DNA of 64,000 nucleotides from Tricholoma matsutake (taxonomy: Eukaryota > Basidiomycota > Agaricomycetes > Agaricales > Tricholomataceae), in the NCBI GenBank assembly GCA_026075535.2, contig AP026542.1, positions 4,340,001-4,404,000 of the forward strand, in the 5' to 3' direction. The notes under the pieces were generated by a model. The model searched no databases, had not been told where the DNA came from, and saw only the letters and a list, made by a program, of their open reading frames with translations. This document shows positions 33,655-43,746 of this stretch, piece by piece. Position numbers and translations under genes: made by a program. How positions within the stretch are numbered: position 1 is the stretch's first letter; the number at the start of each line of letters is the position of its first letter.

Positions 33655-33780
33655 CATTGTTACTTGTTACTTGCTTGATATCTGCCTATGCTAACTAGAG
33701 CTAAGGACATGCCTCGACGGACCAATATTATGGACACCTCTTCAGATGGCAAACATATAAGTAGAAATAAAGGTAGGTAG
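33655..33780 (+). repeat. Direct repeat, copy 2 (partner at 31842)
   Basis: Second copy of the 110-125 bp sequence. The last part (GTAGGTAGTATGA versus GTAGGTATTATGA) is more diverged. No U6-like sequence follows this copy. Confidence 0.8.
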
Positions 33781-34437
33781 TATGAAGTAAGGCAGATATG
33801 AAATGCTCAGTTGCGGGTGCATCAAAAACCCAATGGGACAAGCTACCAGCTGGCAACAACCACATAAGAAATGAAAAATAAAGGTTAAAACTTAAGGAAC
33901 GTGAAGTGAAAGGTGTAGAAACATTCAACCCAACAGTGTGGACTGGACTGAACATGCGCAGTACGACGTGGCTGGGTGACATGGCCATCTGTGAGTGTAT
34001 TGAGTGATTGTCGAAAGGGTTAAAAAAAGGAAGGGTGTTCTTGAATAAAATGAAAGTGTAAATGCAACAGCCTGGATTGAATGACTGTCTGACGGCGAAC
34101 TGGCGAAGTATGATGTGGCTGGGTGACATGACTGGGTGATGTGGCCACGAGTGCGCAAATTGAATGAGCATGTTGAAGAATCAAGGGCGAGAAATACGTG
34201 GTGTGACATAGCAGTCAACATTGGGAGGATATGGGTAGTGGTTGATAAATGGTTTATGTGGGTAGGGGATGGTGATAAAATCGGGCTTCATTTGCATCAA
34301 CGACACGGGTCACCAATTTGTGCGCTGCATTTAGACAGTGAGGCCTTCTATAATTTAACGATGCGACAGGCGGCCACTCTAGCCGGCACCGGGACAACAG
34401 AGCAACAATTTGAGGGTGGGGTGGGTGGTGATGGTGG

Positions 34438-34474
<37 letters not shown>

Positions 34475-35540
34475 GACATGTTGCTGTTTGAAACACCCTG
34501 TTCCGCGGTGCTGGTTTCTGGTTTCTGTCCCAGTCTTGACTTTCGAAGTAAGCTCGGCGAGGGTGTGTGGTTTTTTTCTTCTTTCGTAGTTTATGGATAC
34601 CACCTTCTACTAGAGGGTAGCCCTATAAATGTAGAAAGTGCGCTACGAGACTCCTTAGCCGCTCCCACCTAATCGTAGCGCTCAAATACCGGTAGTGGAA
34701 CCAGGCAATCTGTGGGATGATACTTATCTCTCCTCAGAGCTAAAGCTGCAGCTCGAAACAGCTATAGTCAGGGGGAGCGATCAAGGAGCGATTGGCCGTC
34801 CGGTGCATGAGCCGTGGACGAAGGTTATTACACAAGTTTAAGATTTCGATTCTGTTGGTGTCAGTGTTGTCTGGACTCTGGACGAGGAGTATCACTGTCA
34901 CTTCTATTGGTGGGGTACATAATCAGGTGGGATACCATTGAATTTGGACCTCCCCCGATTCGCCTGTACTGACATCCAACGTCGAGCTGGAAGAAACGTG
35001 TCTCAGTTAACATGTACATCTATCTGGACTGTCAAATCTCTACCCTCAACTGACTTCGGCGTTCCTGGTCTACACCGGACAGCTGGACATTTTCGGTCAA
35101 GAAACTTCAAGGCCCAAGTCTGCAAACATGAAGAAACATGCCCTAGCTCCAATGAAAAAAAGTGCACAATCACGGCTGATAGGGCATACGACGGCAAATC
35201 TAATATTTCTGGCATACTCATTCGGGTTCCCTGCGGCATAAGCATTGCAGTCTGAGAAGAACGGAAATACAAATGATTTCTATTGTGAATCTGACTGTAA
35301 TAATTCCAAAGTGGGCTCTTGGTAACTATATGTGCTCCTTTCTGTGCCGTTCCAATTGCAGCGCATCCCTAAGTACTTATAAGCCTTTGGAAGCGGTAGT
35401 TGTGGAAAAATCACGCAACTTTTAAAATAATATTTATATTTGGCAATGTCATTCAACTTTCCGAAATGATTTCCCGATCTCTTTTATAAATTACTTGTAA
35501 CCTCCTTCTCTCATAACTGCCATCTTCCTCGTTCCCAATC
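33781..35540. other. Intergenic region with a GTT microsatellite, no gene recognised
   Basis: Contains imperfect repeats of CAGTACGACGTGGCTGGGTGACATG (shortened here: GTGGCTGGGTGACATG at about 33967 and 34112) and a (TGT)n run at 34438-34475. The reading frame across the microsatellite is low-complexity and unlikely to be coding. The last 200 bp should include the squalene synthase promoter. Confidence 0.45.
34438..34475 (+). repeat. (TGT)n microsatellite
   Basis: About twelve uninterrupted TGT triplets. Confidence 0.95.
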
Positions 35541-37515
35541 ATGGGTGTAGCCAACTGGATCCTTCTCTTGTTCACCCACCCGAACGACTTCAGGTATCTC
35601 CTCCAGTTCTCCATTTACCATGAACAGAAACGCGACATCACCTCGATGAAGGAGCACCCCACTTCTGGTTGGGACAGGGAGTCCATGCGCCGCTGCTGGC
35701 ATTTTCTCGACCTCACTAGCAGGAGTTTTTCTGCGGTCATCAAGGAACTCGAAGGCGACCTTGCTCGGACGGTAAGCGGCTCGTGCCCGTTCATGCCAGC
35801 GCCATTCGAGCGCTGTAGTTGTGCCGAACTAGAAGACGCTTTTGTTTATCTATATACCATCTTATGTCATGTCATTTCTTATCGTGCATAACCGCTGCTG
35901 TCATTTGATGTTCGCTTACTCGGCCCGATTTCGATTTCAGATATGCATATTCTACCTCGTTCTGCGTGGACTGGACACCATCGAAGATGACATGACCATC
36001 CCTGATGAAGTCAAGCAACCCATCCTGCGCTCCTTCCACAAGCACACCGTTACTCCAGGCTGGAGGTTCACTGGTTGTGGTCCTAACGAAAAAGACAGGC
36101 AACTGCTCATTGAGTATGATACCGTTGTCGGGGAGGTGAACCTCCTTGCCCCCCAGTTAGTCACTCCTATTTATCTTCACTTGATCCTAATCTCACTGTT
36201 TTTTTTTCTAGCTACAGGGATGTCATCATCAACATCTGCGAAAAGATGCAAACAGGCATGGCTGACTATGCACATGCAGCCTACGTTGGAGGTGGCACCG
36301 TCTACCTCTTGACTATCGCCGAATATGACCTCTATTGCCACTACGTTGCGGGGCTCGTCGGGGAAGGCCTTTCCGGTATCTTCGGCGTGTCAGGCAAAGA
36401 AGTACCCTGGATTGGTGACCAGCTCGAGCTGAGTAATTCCATGGGGCTTCTTCTCCAGAAGACGAACATTATCCGTGACTATCGCGAAGATGTGGAGGAG
36501 CGTCGGTTCTTCTGGCCGAAGGAGATCTGGGGGAGCAAGTTGTATGGCTTCAATGAGATGCGGGAGATGTATGAGGCGATCGATGCGGATGGGGGGAGAG
36601 GCACAAGTGAGAAAGGACGGAAGGCGATGTACGCTCAGAGTGCCATGATTTTGGATGCGCTGAGGCATGCAACGGATGCTCTGGATTATTTGAAGATCCT
36701 CAAGAACCAGAGTGTATTCAATTTCTGTGCAATACCTGCGACGATGGCAATTGCGACACTAGAGTTGTGTCACATGAATCCGGAGATGTTCTTAAGGAAT
36801 ATCAAAATCAGAAAAGCAGAGGCTGCGAAGGTAGGCGTGTCCAATTGATGCTGTGTCAAATTCAAAGTCGCTGATGCATTTACCGCAATTCACAGTTAAT
36901 CATGCGCTCAACTAATCCGCGAGACGTCGGCCTGATCTTCTGCGAGTATGCGCGCAAGATACACGCAAAAACACTCGTCTCCGACCCGAGTTTCCTCAAA
37001 ATATCAGTGGCCTGCGGGAAGGCTCGTTTATTTGTGCTTCTTTTATTCTTTATCAGAAGTATCTCACCTCCTCAACCAGATCGAACAATGGCTAGAACAT
37101 CAATACCCCTCATTCGTACAACTTTCGGACGGGAGGCAAACACTCAACACCTACGACCCGCGCGCGCTCATCGTGCAACTGGAGACGGAACGTGACCTCG
37201 AGCTCACCAAGAAGAAGCGCGTCGAGGAAATCCGTGCGCGTATGTTCCTCTCCACGCTTTCCTTTTCCCTTTCGACCTCAAAGTTTACCTGCTCGCTTCT
37301 TTAATACAGGTATCAGCGCGAATGGGTCCTCCAACGGCACATTGGATACTACTGCTACACAAACTGATGGAGGCATGTGGGAGGCAGTGCTGTACATGGG
37401 GGGCGCATTGCTGTTGGTCACTTTGTTCTGCGGTGCTGGTATTTGGTTGATGTTAAAGTGGGCGGATTCGCCTGTTGTGGGATCTTCCTCGCACACGGCG
37501 AGGGTGGAGCTCTGA
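35541..37515 (+). CDS. ERG9: Squalene synthase (farnesyl-diphosphate farnesyltransferase), 6 exons
   Basis: Joins two farnesyl diphosphates through presqualene diphosphate to squalene, the first committed step of sterol and triterpenoid synthesis, on the ER membrane. The start at 35541 gives MGVANWILLLFTHPNDFRYL, then KRDITSMKEHPTSGWDRESM and LTSRSFSAVIKELEG. The first Asp-rich substrate site is GLDTIEDDM (near 35975). YVGGGTVYLLTIAEYDLYCH and LVGEGLSGIFGVSG follow. The second Asp-rich site is QKTNIIRDYREDV (near 36460). A C-terminal membrane helix (YMGGALLLVTLFCGAGIWLM) ends before the stop at 37513-37515. Exons are roughly 35541-35771, 35940-36161, 36212-36830, 36896-37019, 37080-37239 and 37311-37515. 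The intron after VACGK appears to be GC-AG. All motifs are intact. Confidence 0.95.
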
Positions 37516-37906
37516 TTTTCTGACATCGAGTCTTGGACCGTGGGGAGCTAGGCTAACCACGGACGTTATGGCAAGATGTACGTAAGTAAGTATAGTAATT
37601 TGTGTGCTGTCTAATCTCGTCGATCTCATCATGCGAATGACATTGTTTATTTTTGTATACGCGTTCTATTCGCTTCCGGTGACCCTGCTGCCTCGGAGGA
37701 CGTGGTAAATAACTATTCTCATGGTAAAAAGGACATGATGTCAAAATGTGTATCAAAAGATGATTGAACGGACTGTAATAAATGTCAGATCTGTCAACGA
37801 GCAGAGACAGCCGCTAGGCCTTCAAAGGAGATAGATAAAATAGGTATACTATCATGGGTGTTGTTGGGGTGTTGCAATTTTTTTTTGTATCTCCTTCAAA
37901 TCTCTT
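37516..37906. other. Downstream flank of squalene synthase
   Basis: No gene seen. It ends with the CTCTT target duplication of Copia-2. Confidence 0.5.
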
Positions 37907-38180
37907 TGTTGAAATTAATCCCAGTGATGCATGCTGTATACATGAGGCAATACATGCAGCATACGCATGTTACTGTGCTTACTGCGCATACATGCGGTAA
38001 ACACATTCCTGAGTCATGTGACGTCCTTATTATTATGTATATAAGGAGAACCTGTACCGTAGTAGGAATACAGTGTTCTTACCTCTGCTAACCCTAGCTG
38101 TAAGTCTAAGTAAACCCCAGGTAGGTTGTAAGGAACATGTTGTCTCTTCCACTGTGCAGTGTATATAGTCTGCTCCAACA
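37907..38180 (+). repeat. 5' LTR of Copia-2
   Basis: TGTTGAAATTAATCCC...CTGCTCCAACA. A TATATAAGG box near 38039, about 30 bp before a likely start region, is the probable promoter. The LTR is rich in GCATAC/GTATGC-like near-palindromes. Confidence 0.95.
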
Positions 38181-38192
38181 GGTTATGGGCCC
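38181..38192 (+). promoter_or_regulatory. Primer-binding site of Copia-2 (initiator tRNA-Met half)
   Basis: GGTTATGGGCCC abuts the 5' LTR. As I remember it, Drosophila copia uses the same sequence to pair with a cleaved initiator tRNA-Met. The same site is present in Copia-3. Confidence 0.75.
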
Positions 38193-38429
38193 TGCTGGGC
38201 ACGTCGCGAACACGCCTTAATTGGCTGCGAATGATGTTGACTTCATCGTCTCCAAATTATAACCTTGCACTCTTCGTGAGCTGCATTGCGCTCCCTGCGA
38301 GCTGCACATAAAACCTAGGTTGACTAGGGTTAACCACTCTGAAGGAATGTTTTCTCCTGAGAACGTTAAACGTGTTTTATTGAGTAAAAAGACTGATTGA
38401 GCGCTTTTACCAGCTGCCACCACAAAATC

Positions 38430-39341
38430 ATGTCTTCAACTCTTGAGAAACTCGTTCAAACTTTCGACGGATCAAATTACATTCAATGGGCCGACTCAAT
38501 GAAGGCGTGGCTCAGGTCTCAGGGCCTCTGGCAAATAACTAGCGGGGCGGAGCAAAAACCGCCCCCGGCACCTCCCTTGACAGCGACGAACACTACTTTG
38601 GTAGTGGATGCTAATGCCAAGCTCCAGACCTGGAGCAACAAAAATGACCAGGCCATTGGTAGCCTAGTGCTCCGCCTGGCCCCCTCCATTCGGCAGCGTG
38701 CCAACTCAAAGGACACTGCTGAGGAGGTGTGGGATCTCATCCGCACCGATTATGGTGTGGACGGCCCCTTCCAAGTCTTCACGGACTTTAGGTCTGCAAT
38801 AGCAATCAAGATCCCGGCTGCGAACCCCGCACCGGAGATTGCTAGAATGACAGACAAATTTGAGTGCCTTATGGCTGCTAACGTCGCCATCCCCGAGCTA
38901 GTGCAAGCAATGATTCTACTTGCTGTGATGCCATGCGAGTACGATTCCTTGTCCGCAACGGTCCTTAACACGACCGCTACTAGCGCCTTGACATTTAAAC
39001 ATGTCAAGGACTCCATTGTCGCCGAAGCCTCAAGGCGCACAGCAGTAGGAAAGCCCGCTGGCCAGCCTCAGGCCAACAAACTTTCTGCTGTTAAGCGCAA
39101 AGGGGGAAACCCCAAATGGCAGCCCAAAGAAGGGCAAAACAGCAACGGAGACTCGTCCCGAAAGCGTGGACGACGTGGGGACAGAAAGACTAAGGAGGAG
39201 AAGCCGAAGGATAAACATACCCACCTCGCCTCCAAAGCCTATACCACCATAAATGGTAATGGCACCATCATACCGCTGATGCCGCTTATACAGCGCATCG
39301 AAAGATGCGAACACACTCCCACAAGGGATCCTTGCCGCTGA
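38430..39341 (+). CDS. Copia-2 gag
   Basis: Starts MSSTLEKLVQTFDGSNYIQW with the usual copia gag opening. It continues with DQAIGSLVLRLAPSIRQ and EEVWDLIRTDYGVDG, then a basic C-terminal region (RKRGRRGDRKTKEEK). I see no CCHC zinc knuckle in it. It ends at TGA (39339-39341), after which the same frame stays open into pol. At the matching position Copia-3 has CGA, so the stop here is probably a new mutation rather than a programmed boundary. Confidence 0.88.
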   Translation: MSSTLEKLVQTFDGSNYIQWADSMKAWLRSQGLWQITSGAEQKPPPAPPLTATNTTLVVDANAKLQTWSNKNDQAIGSLVLRLAPSIRQRANSKDTAEEVWDLIRTDYGVDGPFQVFTDFRSAIAIKIPAANPAPEIARMTDKFECLMAANVAIPELVQAMILLAVMPCEYDSLSATVLNTTATSALTFKHVKDSIVAEASRRTAVGKPAGQPQANKLSAVKRKGGNPKWQPKEGQNSNGDSSRKRGRRGDRKTKEEKPKDKHTHLASKAYTTINGNGTIIPLMPLIQRIERCEHTPTRDPCR

Positions 39342-41540
39342 CTGCCTGCACAGGCATATACGGGCGCGGCCTCTACCTCTTGTTTGGTTTATGCTGAATA
39401 TCAGCAAGCTCGAGACACCCTCGAGCAAATGCAACTTCTGCGCAGCGCGAAAAATCTGCAACCGCTGGAAGAGCACCTGACGGTGCGAGAAGGAAAGAGA
39501 AGAAGGATAGAACCAGAACCCGAGTCTAGGATCAAGGAGGTAGAAGACGATACCGTCTCCCTCAGATCTGAACCTCCGGTGTCTGATGAGGAAGTGTGGA
39601 AAGCCATCGACGAAATGCTCATCGATGAACCCCTTGATACAGGGGCGTATGATGACAGGTCAGTCCTTTTCCCTGCCACAAGCACTAAGATTAATATTCC
39701 TATGAATACAGCAAACTTTTCATGTGAAATTTTACCGCTATTAAATGTATCATGGAATTATTTAGATCTTAATATATGTGCTATGTGTGCAAAGGGAGAT
39801 TGTAAGAAAGGTGCCGACTGGATCATGGATTCAGGCGCATCAAAACACTTCACTGGTGAAATAAAAGATTTCGCTTCTTATAAGCCTTTACCGAGAAAGG
39901 ACTCTACCTTGGTCCAAACGGCCACTGGTACTACTCATATAGTAGGAAAAGGAGCAGTCTTCATTAAACACCAGGTAGTATGTCATGGGAAGTCAGAGAC
40001 ATGTGAAACACGGTTATACCCCGTCTACTACATACCCGACATTAATACTCGATTGATGTCAATGGGGGTCTTTTTACAAGACGGAAGTGATGTGCATGGT
40101 TCCTCCGCACACATTTCATTTATCGAGCATGGAAACCCAATCATGCATTGTGTCCCTCTAAGGAGGAATGACACGATCTATTGGGCTCGGACTCATATAT
40201 TGAGCACCAAAAAGGTTAATGTCGCGACCATTTATGTCGCTGACTACTTGACTTGGCATAGGCGACTTGGACACCCATCCAAAGAGGCGCTAGGGAAAAT
40301 GCCTAAAAGCACCATAAAATTCCCAAGGAATTTAATTATTCCTAAAGACAAAATTATATGTCCAGGGTGTGCTGAAGGGAAAATGACCTCAAAATCTTTT
40401 CCCGAGTCAGACTCACGAGCTGACAAATCCTTTGAATTAATACATTCCGACCTAAAGGAACTCCCGGTACTATCGTACCACAAACATAAATACTTCATTG
40501 TATTTCTGGATGACAAAACGTCACATATTTGGGTCCAATGTCTCAGAAAGAAATCTGACGCTGCTGCAGCGATTAGACAATTTCAAGCGATGGCTAAAAC
40601 CCAATATGGCGCTACAATCAAGCACTGGCATGTCGATCCAGGGGGGGAGTTCAAGGATCGTGAGCTACAAAAACAGCTCAAGGACTTAGGCATCAAAATA
40701 GAGATGTCTGCACCCCACGTTCATCAACAGAACGGGTGCGCAGAGCGCGCCATAAGGACAATAATGGAAAAGTCGCAAACCTTGCGATTCACCGCTTGTC
40801 TACCACAATCATGGTGGGAATTTTGCATAGAACATGCAACACATTTATACAACCGAACCCCAATAAGGCACCTGAAATGGCTGACACCTTTTCAGGACCT
40901 GACAAAGGTCCGCCCAGATCTAAACAATCTGAAGGTCTTCGGTTGCGGTGCTTATGTCTATCTACCAAAGGAAAAACGTCCAACAACATTATCTCCTCGA
41001 TCGGAGTTAATGACGTACCTTGGAGTAGAAGATGGCATTAAAGCATATCATTTCATGCGACAAAATGGCGCAATATTCATTGGTGCTATGGCACTATTTG
41101 ATGAAACAATGTTCCCATGCTGTCCCGGAGCTAAAACTCCTGCCAAGACAGACCTTGGTGATTTTCCACCTCCAGAACCAGAAGATGACGACCACTCATC
41201 TGGAACGGATGGCGATGACCCTATACCGCCACAAAATCCGCCCCTTCCTCTATCATTAGAAGATGATGATAATGATTTACCAAGCAAGCAAAAGGCGCAT
41301 GACGATGCGACTAACACTCCTCCTCTGCCGCCTCCAGTTAACACTGAGGACTTTCGTCCAAGACATGAAGATCAACAGGAATGGCAGCAATTGCCCCATC
41401 GATCAGGCAGGCAGAGGAAAATCCCAAACCGTCCCAGCAATACCTATGGAGAACAGCGACTCCCCTCTGACATAGAGAGAGACATTGCGTGTGATCGATA
41501 TTGGAAGAAGTCTGTGGGTCAAGATTCGGATCATAACTGA
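39342..41540 (+). CDS. Copia-2 pol, protease and integrase part
   Basis: In frame with gag. The protease motif WIMDSGASKHFTG lies near 39825. The integrase zinc-binding region has LTWHRRLGHPSKEALGKM and CPGCAEGKM. The catalytic core shows HSDLKEL, HVDPGGEF and QQNGCAERAIRTIME, so all three acidic residues are present. A Pro- and acid-rich linker (PPEPEDDDHSSG, PPLPPPVN) leads to TGA at 41538-41540. The frame continues beyond it into the reverse transcriptase. The first usable ATG after the gag stop is 39384. Confidence 0.9.
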   Translation: MPAQAYTGAASTSCLVYAEYQQARDTLEQMQLLRSAKNLQPLEEHLTVREGKRRRIEPEPESRIKEVEDDTVSLRSEPPVSDEEVWKAIDEMLIDEPLDTGAYDDRSVLFPATSTKINIPMNTANFSCEILPLLNVSWNYLDLNICAMCAKGDCKKGADWIMDSGASKHFTGEIKDFASYKPLPRKDSTLVQTATGTTHIVGKGAVFIKHQVVCHGKSETCETRLYPVYYIPDINTRLMSMGVFLQDGSDVHGSSAHISFIEHGNPIMHCVPLRRNDTIYWARTHILSTKKVNVATIYVADYLTWHRRLGHPSKEALGKMPKSTIKFPRNLIIPKDKIICPGCAEGKMTSKSFPESDSRADKSFELIHSDLKELPVLSYHKHKYFIVFLDDKTSHIWVQCLRKKSDAAAAIRQFQAMAKTQYGATIKHWHVDPGGEFKDRELQKQLKDLGIKIEMSAPHVHQQNGCAERAIRTIMEKSQTLRFTACLPQSWWEFCIEHATHLYNRTPIRHLKWLTPFQDLTKVRPDLNNLKVFGCGAYVYLPKEKRPTTLSPRSELMTYLGVEDGIKAYHFMRQNGAIFIGAMALFDETMFPCCPGAKTPAKTDLGDFPPPEPEDDDHSSGTDGDDPIPPQNPPLPLSLEDDDNDLPSKQKAHDDATNTPPLPPPVNTEDFRPRHEDQQEWQQLPHRSGRQRKIPNRPSNTYGEQRLPSDIERDIACDRYWKKSVGQDSDHN

Positions 41541-43298
41541 ACACGACCACGACCTCAACAGCAAGAACCGGTTGCTGGACCAAGTTTGGCAGCCCACAAG
41601 AGTGTGCCCGATTCCAATAATCAAGAACATGATTACCCAATGGGGGAACTGGACAAAGCAGGTTATATTAAAAAGATAACCAAGGAAGGTGGAGATGAGC
41701 TTATCTGCTGGCTGTTATCAAAAGCAGTCACACCATCAAGCAGAAAAAGCCTAGTTCCAAACCAATTTTGCGATATTGCGCGCCTACCCCGGCAGCAGCA
41801 ACTTGAGTGGAAACAGGCTTGTCATGAAGAGTTAGAGGCTCTTCACAAGCGACAAGTCTATGATATTGTCGATCTTCCACATGATCGGAAAACAATCAAA
41901 AATAGATGGGTTTTCTCCGTGAAATCAGACGGAAGAAAACGAGCCAGACTCGTGGCCAAAGGCTTTTCACAAGTCGAAGGCGTTGACTTTGATGAGATTT
42001 TCTCACCAGTAGTCCGCTACGAGACCGTACGCCTCATGTTTGCCCTTGCGTCTCTAGAAGGCATGTATATGACCGGTCTAGATGTAAAAACCGCATTTTT
42101 ATATGGCAAACTTGATGAGGAGATCTATATGGATCAACCCAAGGGTTTCAGACTTGAGGGTAAAGAGCGCAAAGTAATGCGCTTACGCCGAGCATTGTAT
42201 GGCCTTAAACAGGCTTCACTAGCATGGTGGAAAGAGCTAGAGGCATTTATGCGCACCATTGGGTTTGTGTGCGCCAGCTCCGATGCCGGCATCTTCATAC
42301 ACAAGGATCCTAAGACAGGCAGCATCATTATTGTGCTAGTCTATGTTGATGATGGCTTGTTGATGGGCAAGAACAAGAAACTTGTGGATGAAAAGAAGAA
42401 TGCTTGCCTGAAGCATTGGGAGTGCCGTAGTACTGAAAAAGTCATGGAATTCTTAGGCATGCGCGTCACCCAGACCGCTACAAAAGTCAAACTCGATCAA
42501 ACAGAATATCTCGCCAAAGTGCTCGAGAGGTTCAAGATGACAAATGCCAAAGTTGCCCCCACTCCGCTCCCGACTGGCTACAAACCGTCAGAGAACACAG
42601 TGATGCCAAATGCGGCGCTTAGATCGAAATATCAGTCTGTGATCGGATCTTTATTGTATCTGATGCTCGGAACGCGACCTGATATCGCTTACGCAGTAAT
42701 CAAGATGTCGCAATTCTTGGCTAATCCTAGCCAAGAACATCTAGACAAAGCAATGTACATAATGCGCTATCTGGTGGGAACCCAGAAGTACAGTATAGTC
42801 TACGATGGAGAGAAATCTGAGGGGCTGCAGGCCTTCACAGATTCTGATTGGGCAGCTGACACTGTCAAGCGCCGATCTACAACGGGTTACTTTGCTACTC
42901 TGGCGAGTGGCATTGTGTGCTGGCAGTCCCATTTACAAAAAACTGTAGCACTGTCATCCACAGAAGCCGAATATATGGCTCTCTCTGACACTTGTCGGCA
43001 GATAGTGTGGATAGAGTCCTTATTCCAGGAACTTGGATATACACTGAAGTGCGTACCAATCTGCGCTGATAATCAGGGATCCATCTTTATTGGATCAAAT
43101 CCAGTTCAGGAAAGAAGGACCAAACATATAGACATTCGCTACCACTACACCCGCGAATGCATAGAAAATGACAAAGTCACAGTCATTTTCATTCCTGGAA
43201 GTGATAATCCGGCTGACATGTTCACAAAGAACCTTGGCGCCGTCCTATTCAGGAAATTTAGAGACTCTCTCGGAATTACTTTCGAGATTCAAACTTAG
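41541..43298 (+). CDS. Copia-2 pol, reverse transcriptase and RNase H part
   Basis: In frame with the preceding ORF. It contains WKQACHEELEALHKRQVYDI, RARLVAKGFSQVEGVDFDE, LDVKTAFLYGKLDEEIYMDQ, ALYGLKQASLAWW, the catalytic VLVYVDDGLLMG (near 42345) and DYLxxVLERF-like thumb sequence. RNase H has FTDSDWAADTVKRRSTTGY and ALSSTEAEYMALSDT, then IDIRYHYTRE and DMFTKNLGAVLF. Everything expected of an active enzyme is present. The first ATG after the stop is 41586. Confidence 0.92.
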   Translation, partial: TRPRPQQQEPVAGPSLAAHKSVPDSNNQEHDYPMGELDKAGYIKKITKEGGDELICWLLSKAVTPSSRKSLVPNQFCDIARLPRQQQLEWKQACHEELEALHKRQVYDIVDLPHDRKTIKNRWVFSVKSDGRKRARLVAKGFSQVEGVDFDEIFSPVVRYETVRLMFALASLEGMYMTGLDVKTAFLYGKLDEEIYMDQPKGFRLEGKERKVMRLRRALYGLKQASLAWWKELEAFMRTIGFVCASSDAGIFIHKDPKTGSIIIVLVYVDDGLLMGKNKKLVDEKKNACLKHWECRSTEKVMEFLGMRVTQTATKVKLDQTEYLAKVLERFKMTNAKVAPTPLPTGYKPSENTVMPNAALRSKYQSVIGSLLYLMLGTRPDIAYAVIKMSQFLANPSQEHLDKAMYIMRYLVGTQKYSIVYDGEKSEGLQAFTDSDWAADTVKRRSTTGYFATLASGIVCWQSHLQKTVALSSTEAEYMALSDTCRQIVWIESLFQELGYTLKCVPICADNQGSIFIGSNPVQERRTKHIDIRYHYTRECIENDKVTVIFIPGSDNPADMFTKNLGAVLFRKFRDSLGITFEIQT

Positions 43299-43329
43299 CT
43301 GCTTAGAGTGCTGTACAGTTTGAGGGGGG

Positions 43330-43603
43330 TGTTGAAATTAATCCCAGTGATGCATGCTGTATACATGAGGCAATACATGCAGCATACGCATGTTACTGCG
43401 CTTACTGCGCATACATGCGGTAAACACATTCCTGAGTCATGTGACGTCCTTATTATTATGTATATAAGGAGAACCTGTACCGTAGTAGGAATACAGTGTT
43501 CTTACCTCTGCTAACCCTAGCTGTAAGTCTAAGTAAACCCCAGGTAGGTTGTAAGGAACATGTTGTCTCTTCCACTGTGCAGCGTATATAGTCTGCTCCA
43601 ACA
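43330..43603 (+). repeat. 3' LTR of Copia-2
   Basis: 272 of 274 positions match the 5' LTR. It is preceded by the polypurine tract TTTGAGGGGGG (43319-43329). Confidence 0.95.
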
Positions 43604-43746
43604 CTCTTGATGTAAGAGGATCCAAGGTAGCCTACAACGTCAGGTTCAAGTCTTTGTTATCCTTGTCTTTTTATATTCTGTTGATGTAAAGAAAGATGGT
43701 AGACAATGAATTCACCTAGTGTTGCAAATTTTATCACTAATCACAG

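Larger units (their letters stand above)
37907..43603 (+). mobile_element. Copia-2: full-length, recent Ty1/copia retrotransposon
   Basis: Complete structure: a 274-bp 5' LTR (37907-38180), primer-binding site, gag-pol, polypurine tract and a 274-bp 3' LTR (43330-43603), flanked by a perfect 5-bp target duplication CTCTT (37902-37906 and 43604-43608). I count two differences between the LTRs, both C/T, which implies recent insertion. It landed about 390 bp downstream of the squalene synthase stop. It shares a family with Copia-3 at 49379-55037. Confidence 0.95.

Noticed and set aside
34136..34672. 178-codon ORF with a poly-Val run
   Set aside because: The length is due to the TGT microsatellite. 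No domain, no plausible start context.
39401..39685. Minus-strand ORF of 94 codons inside Copia-2
   Set aside because: Antisense to the pol frame, which carries clear retrotransposon motifs.
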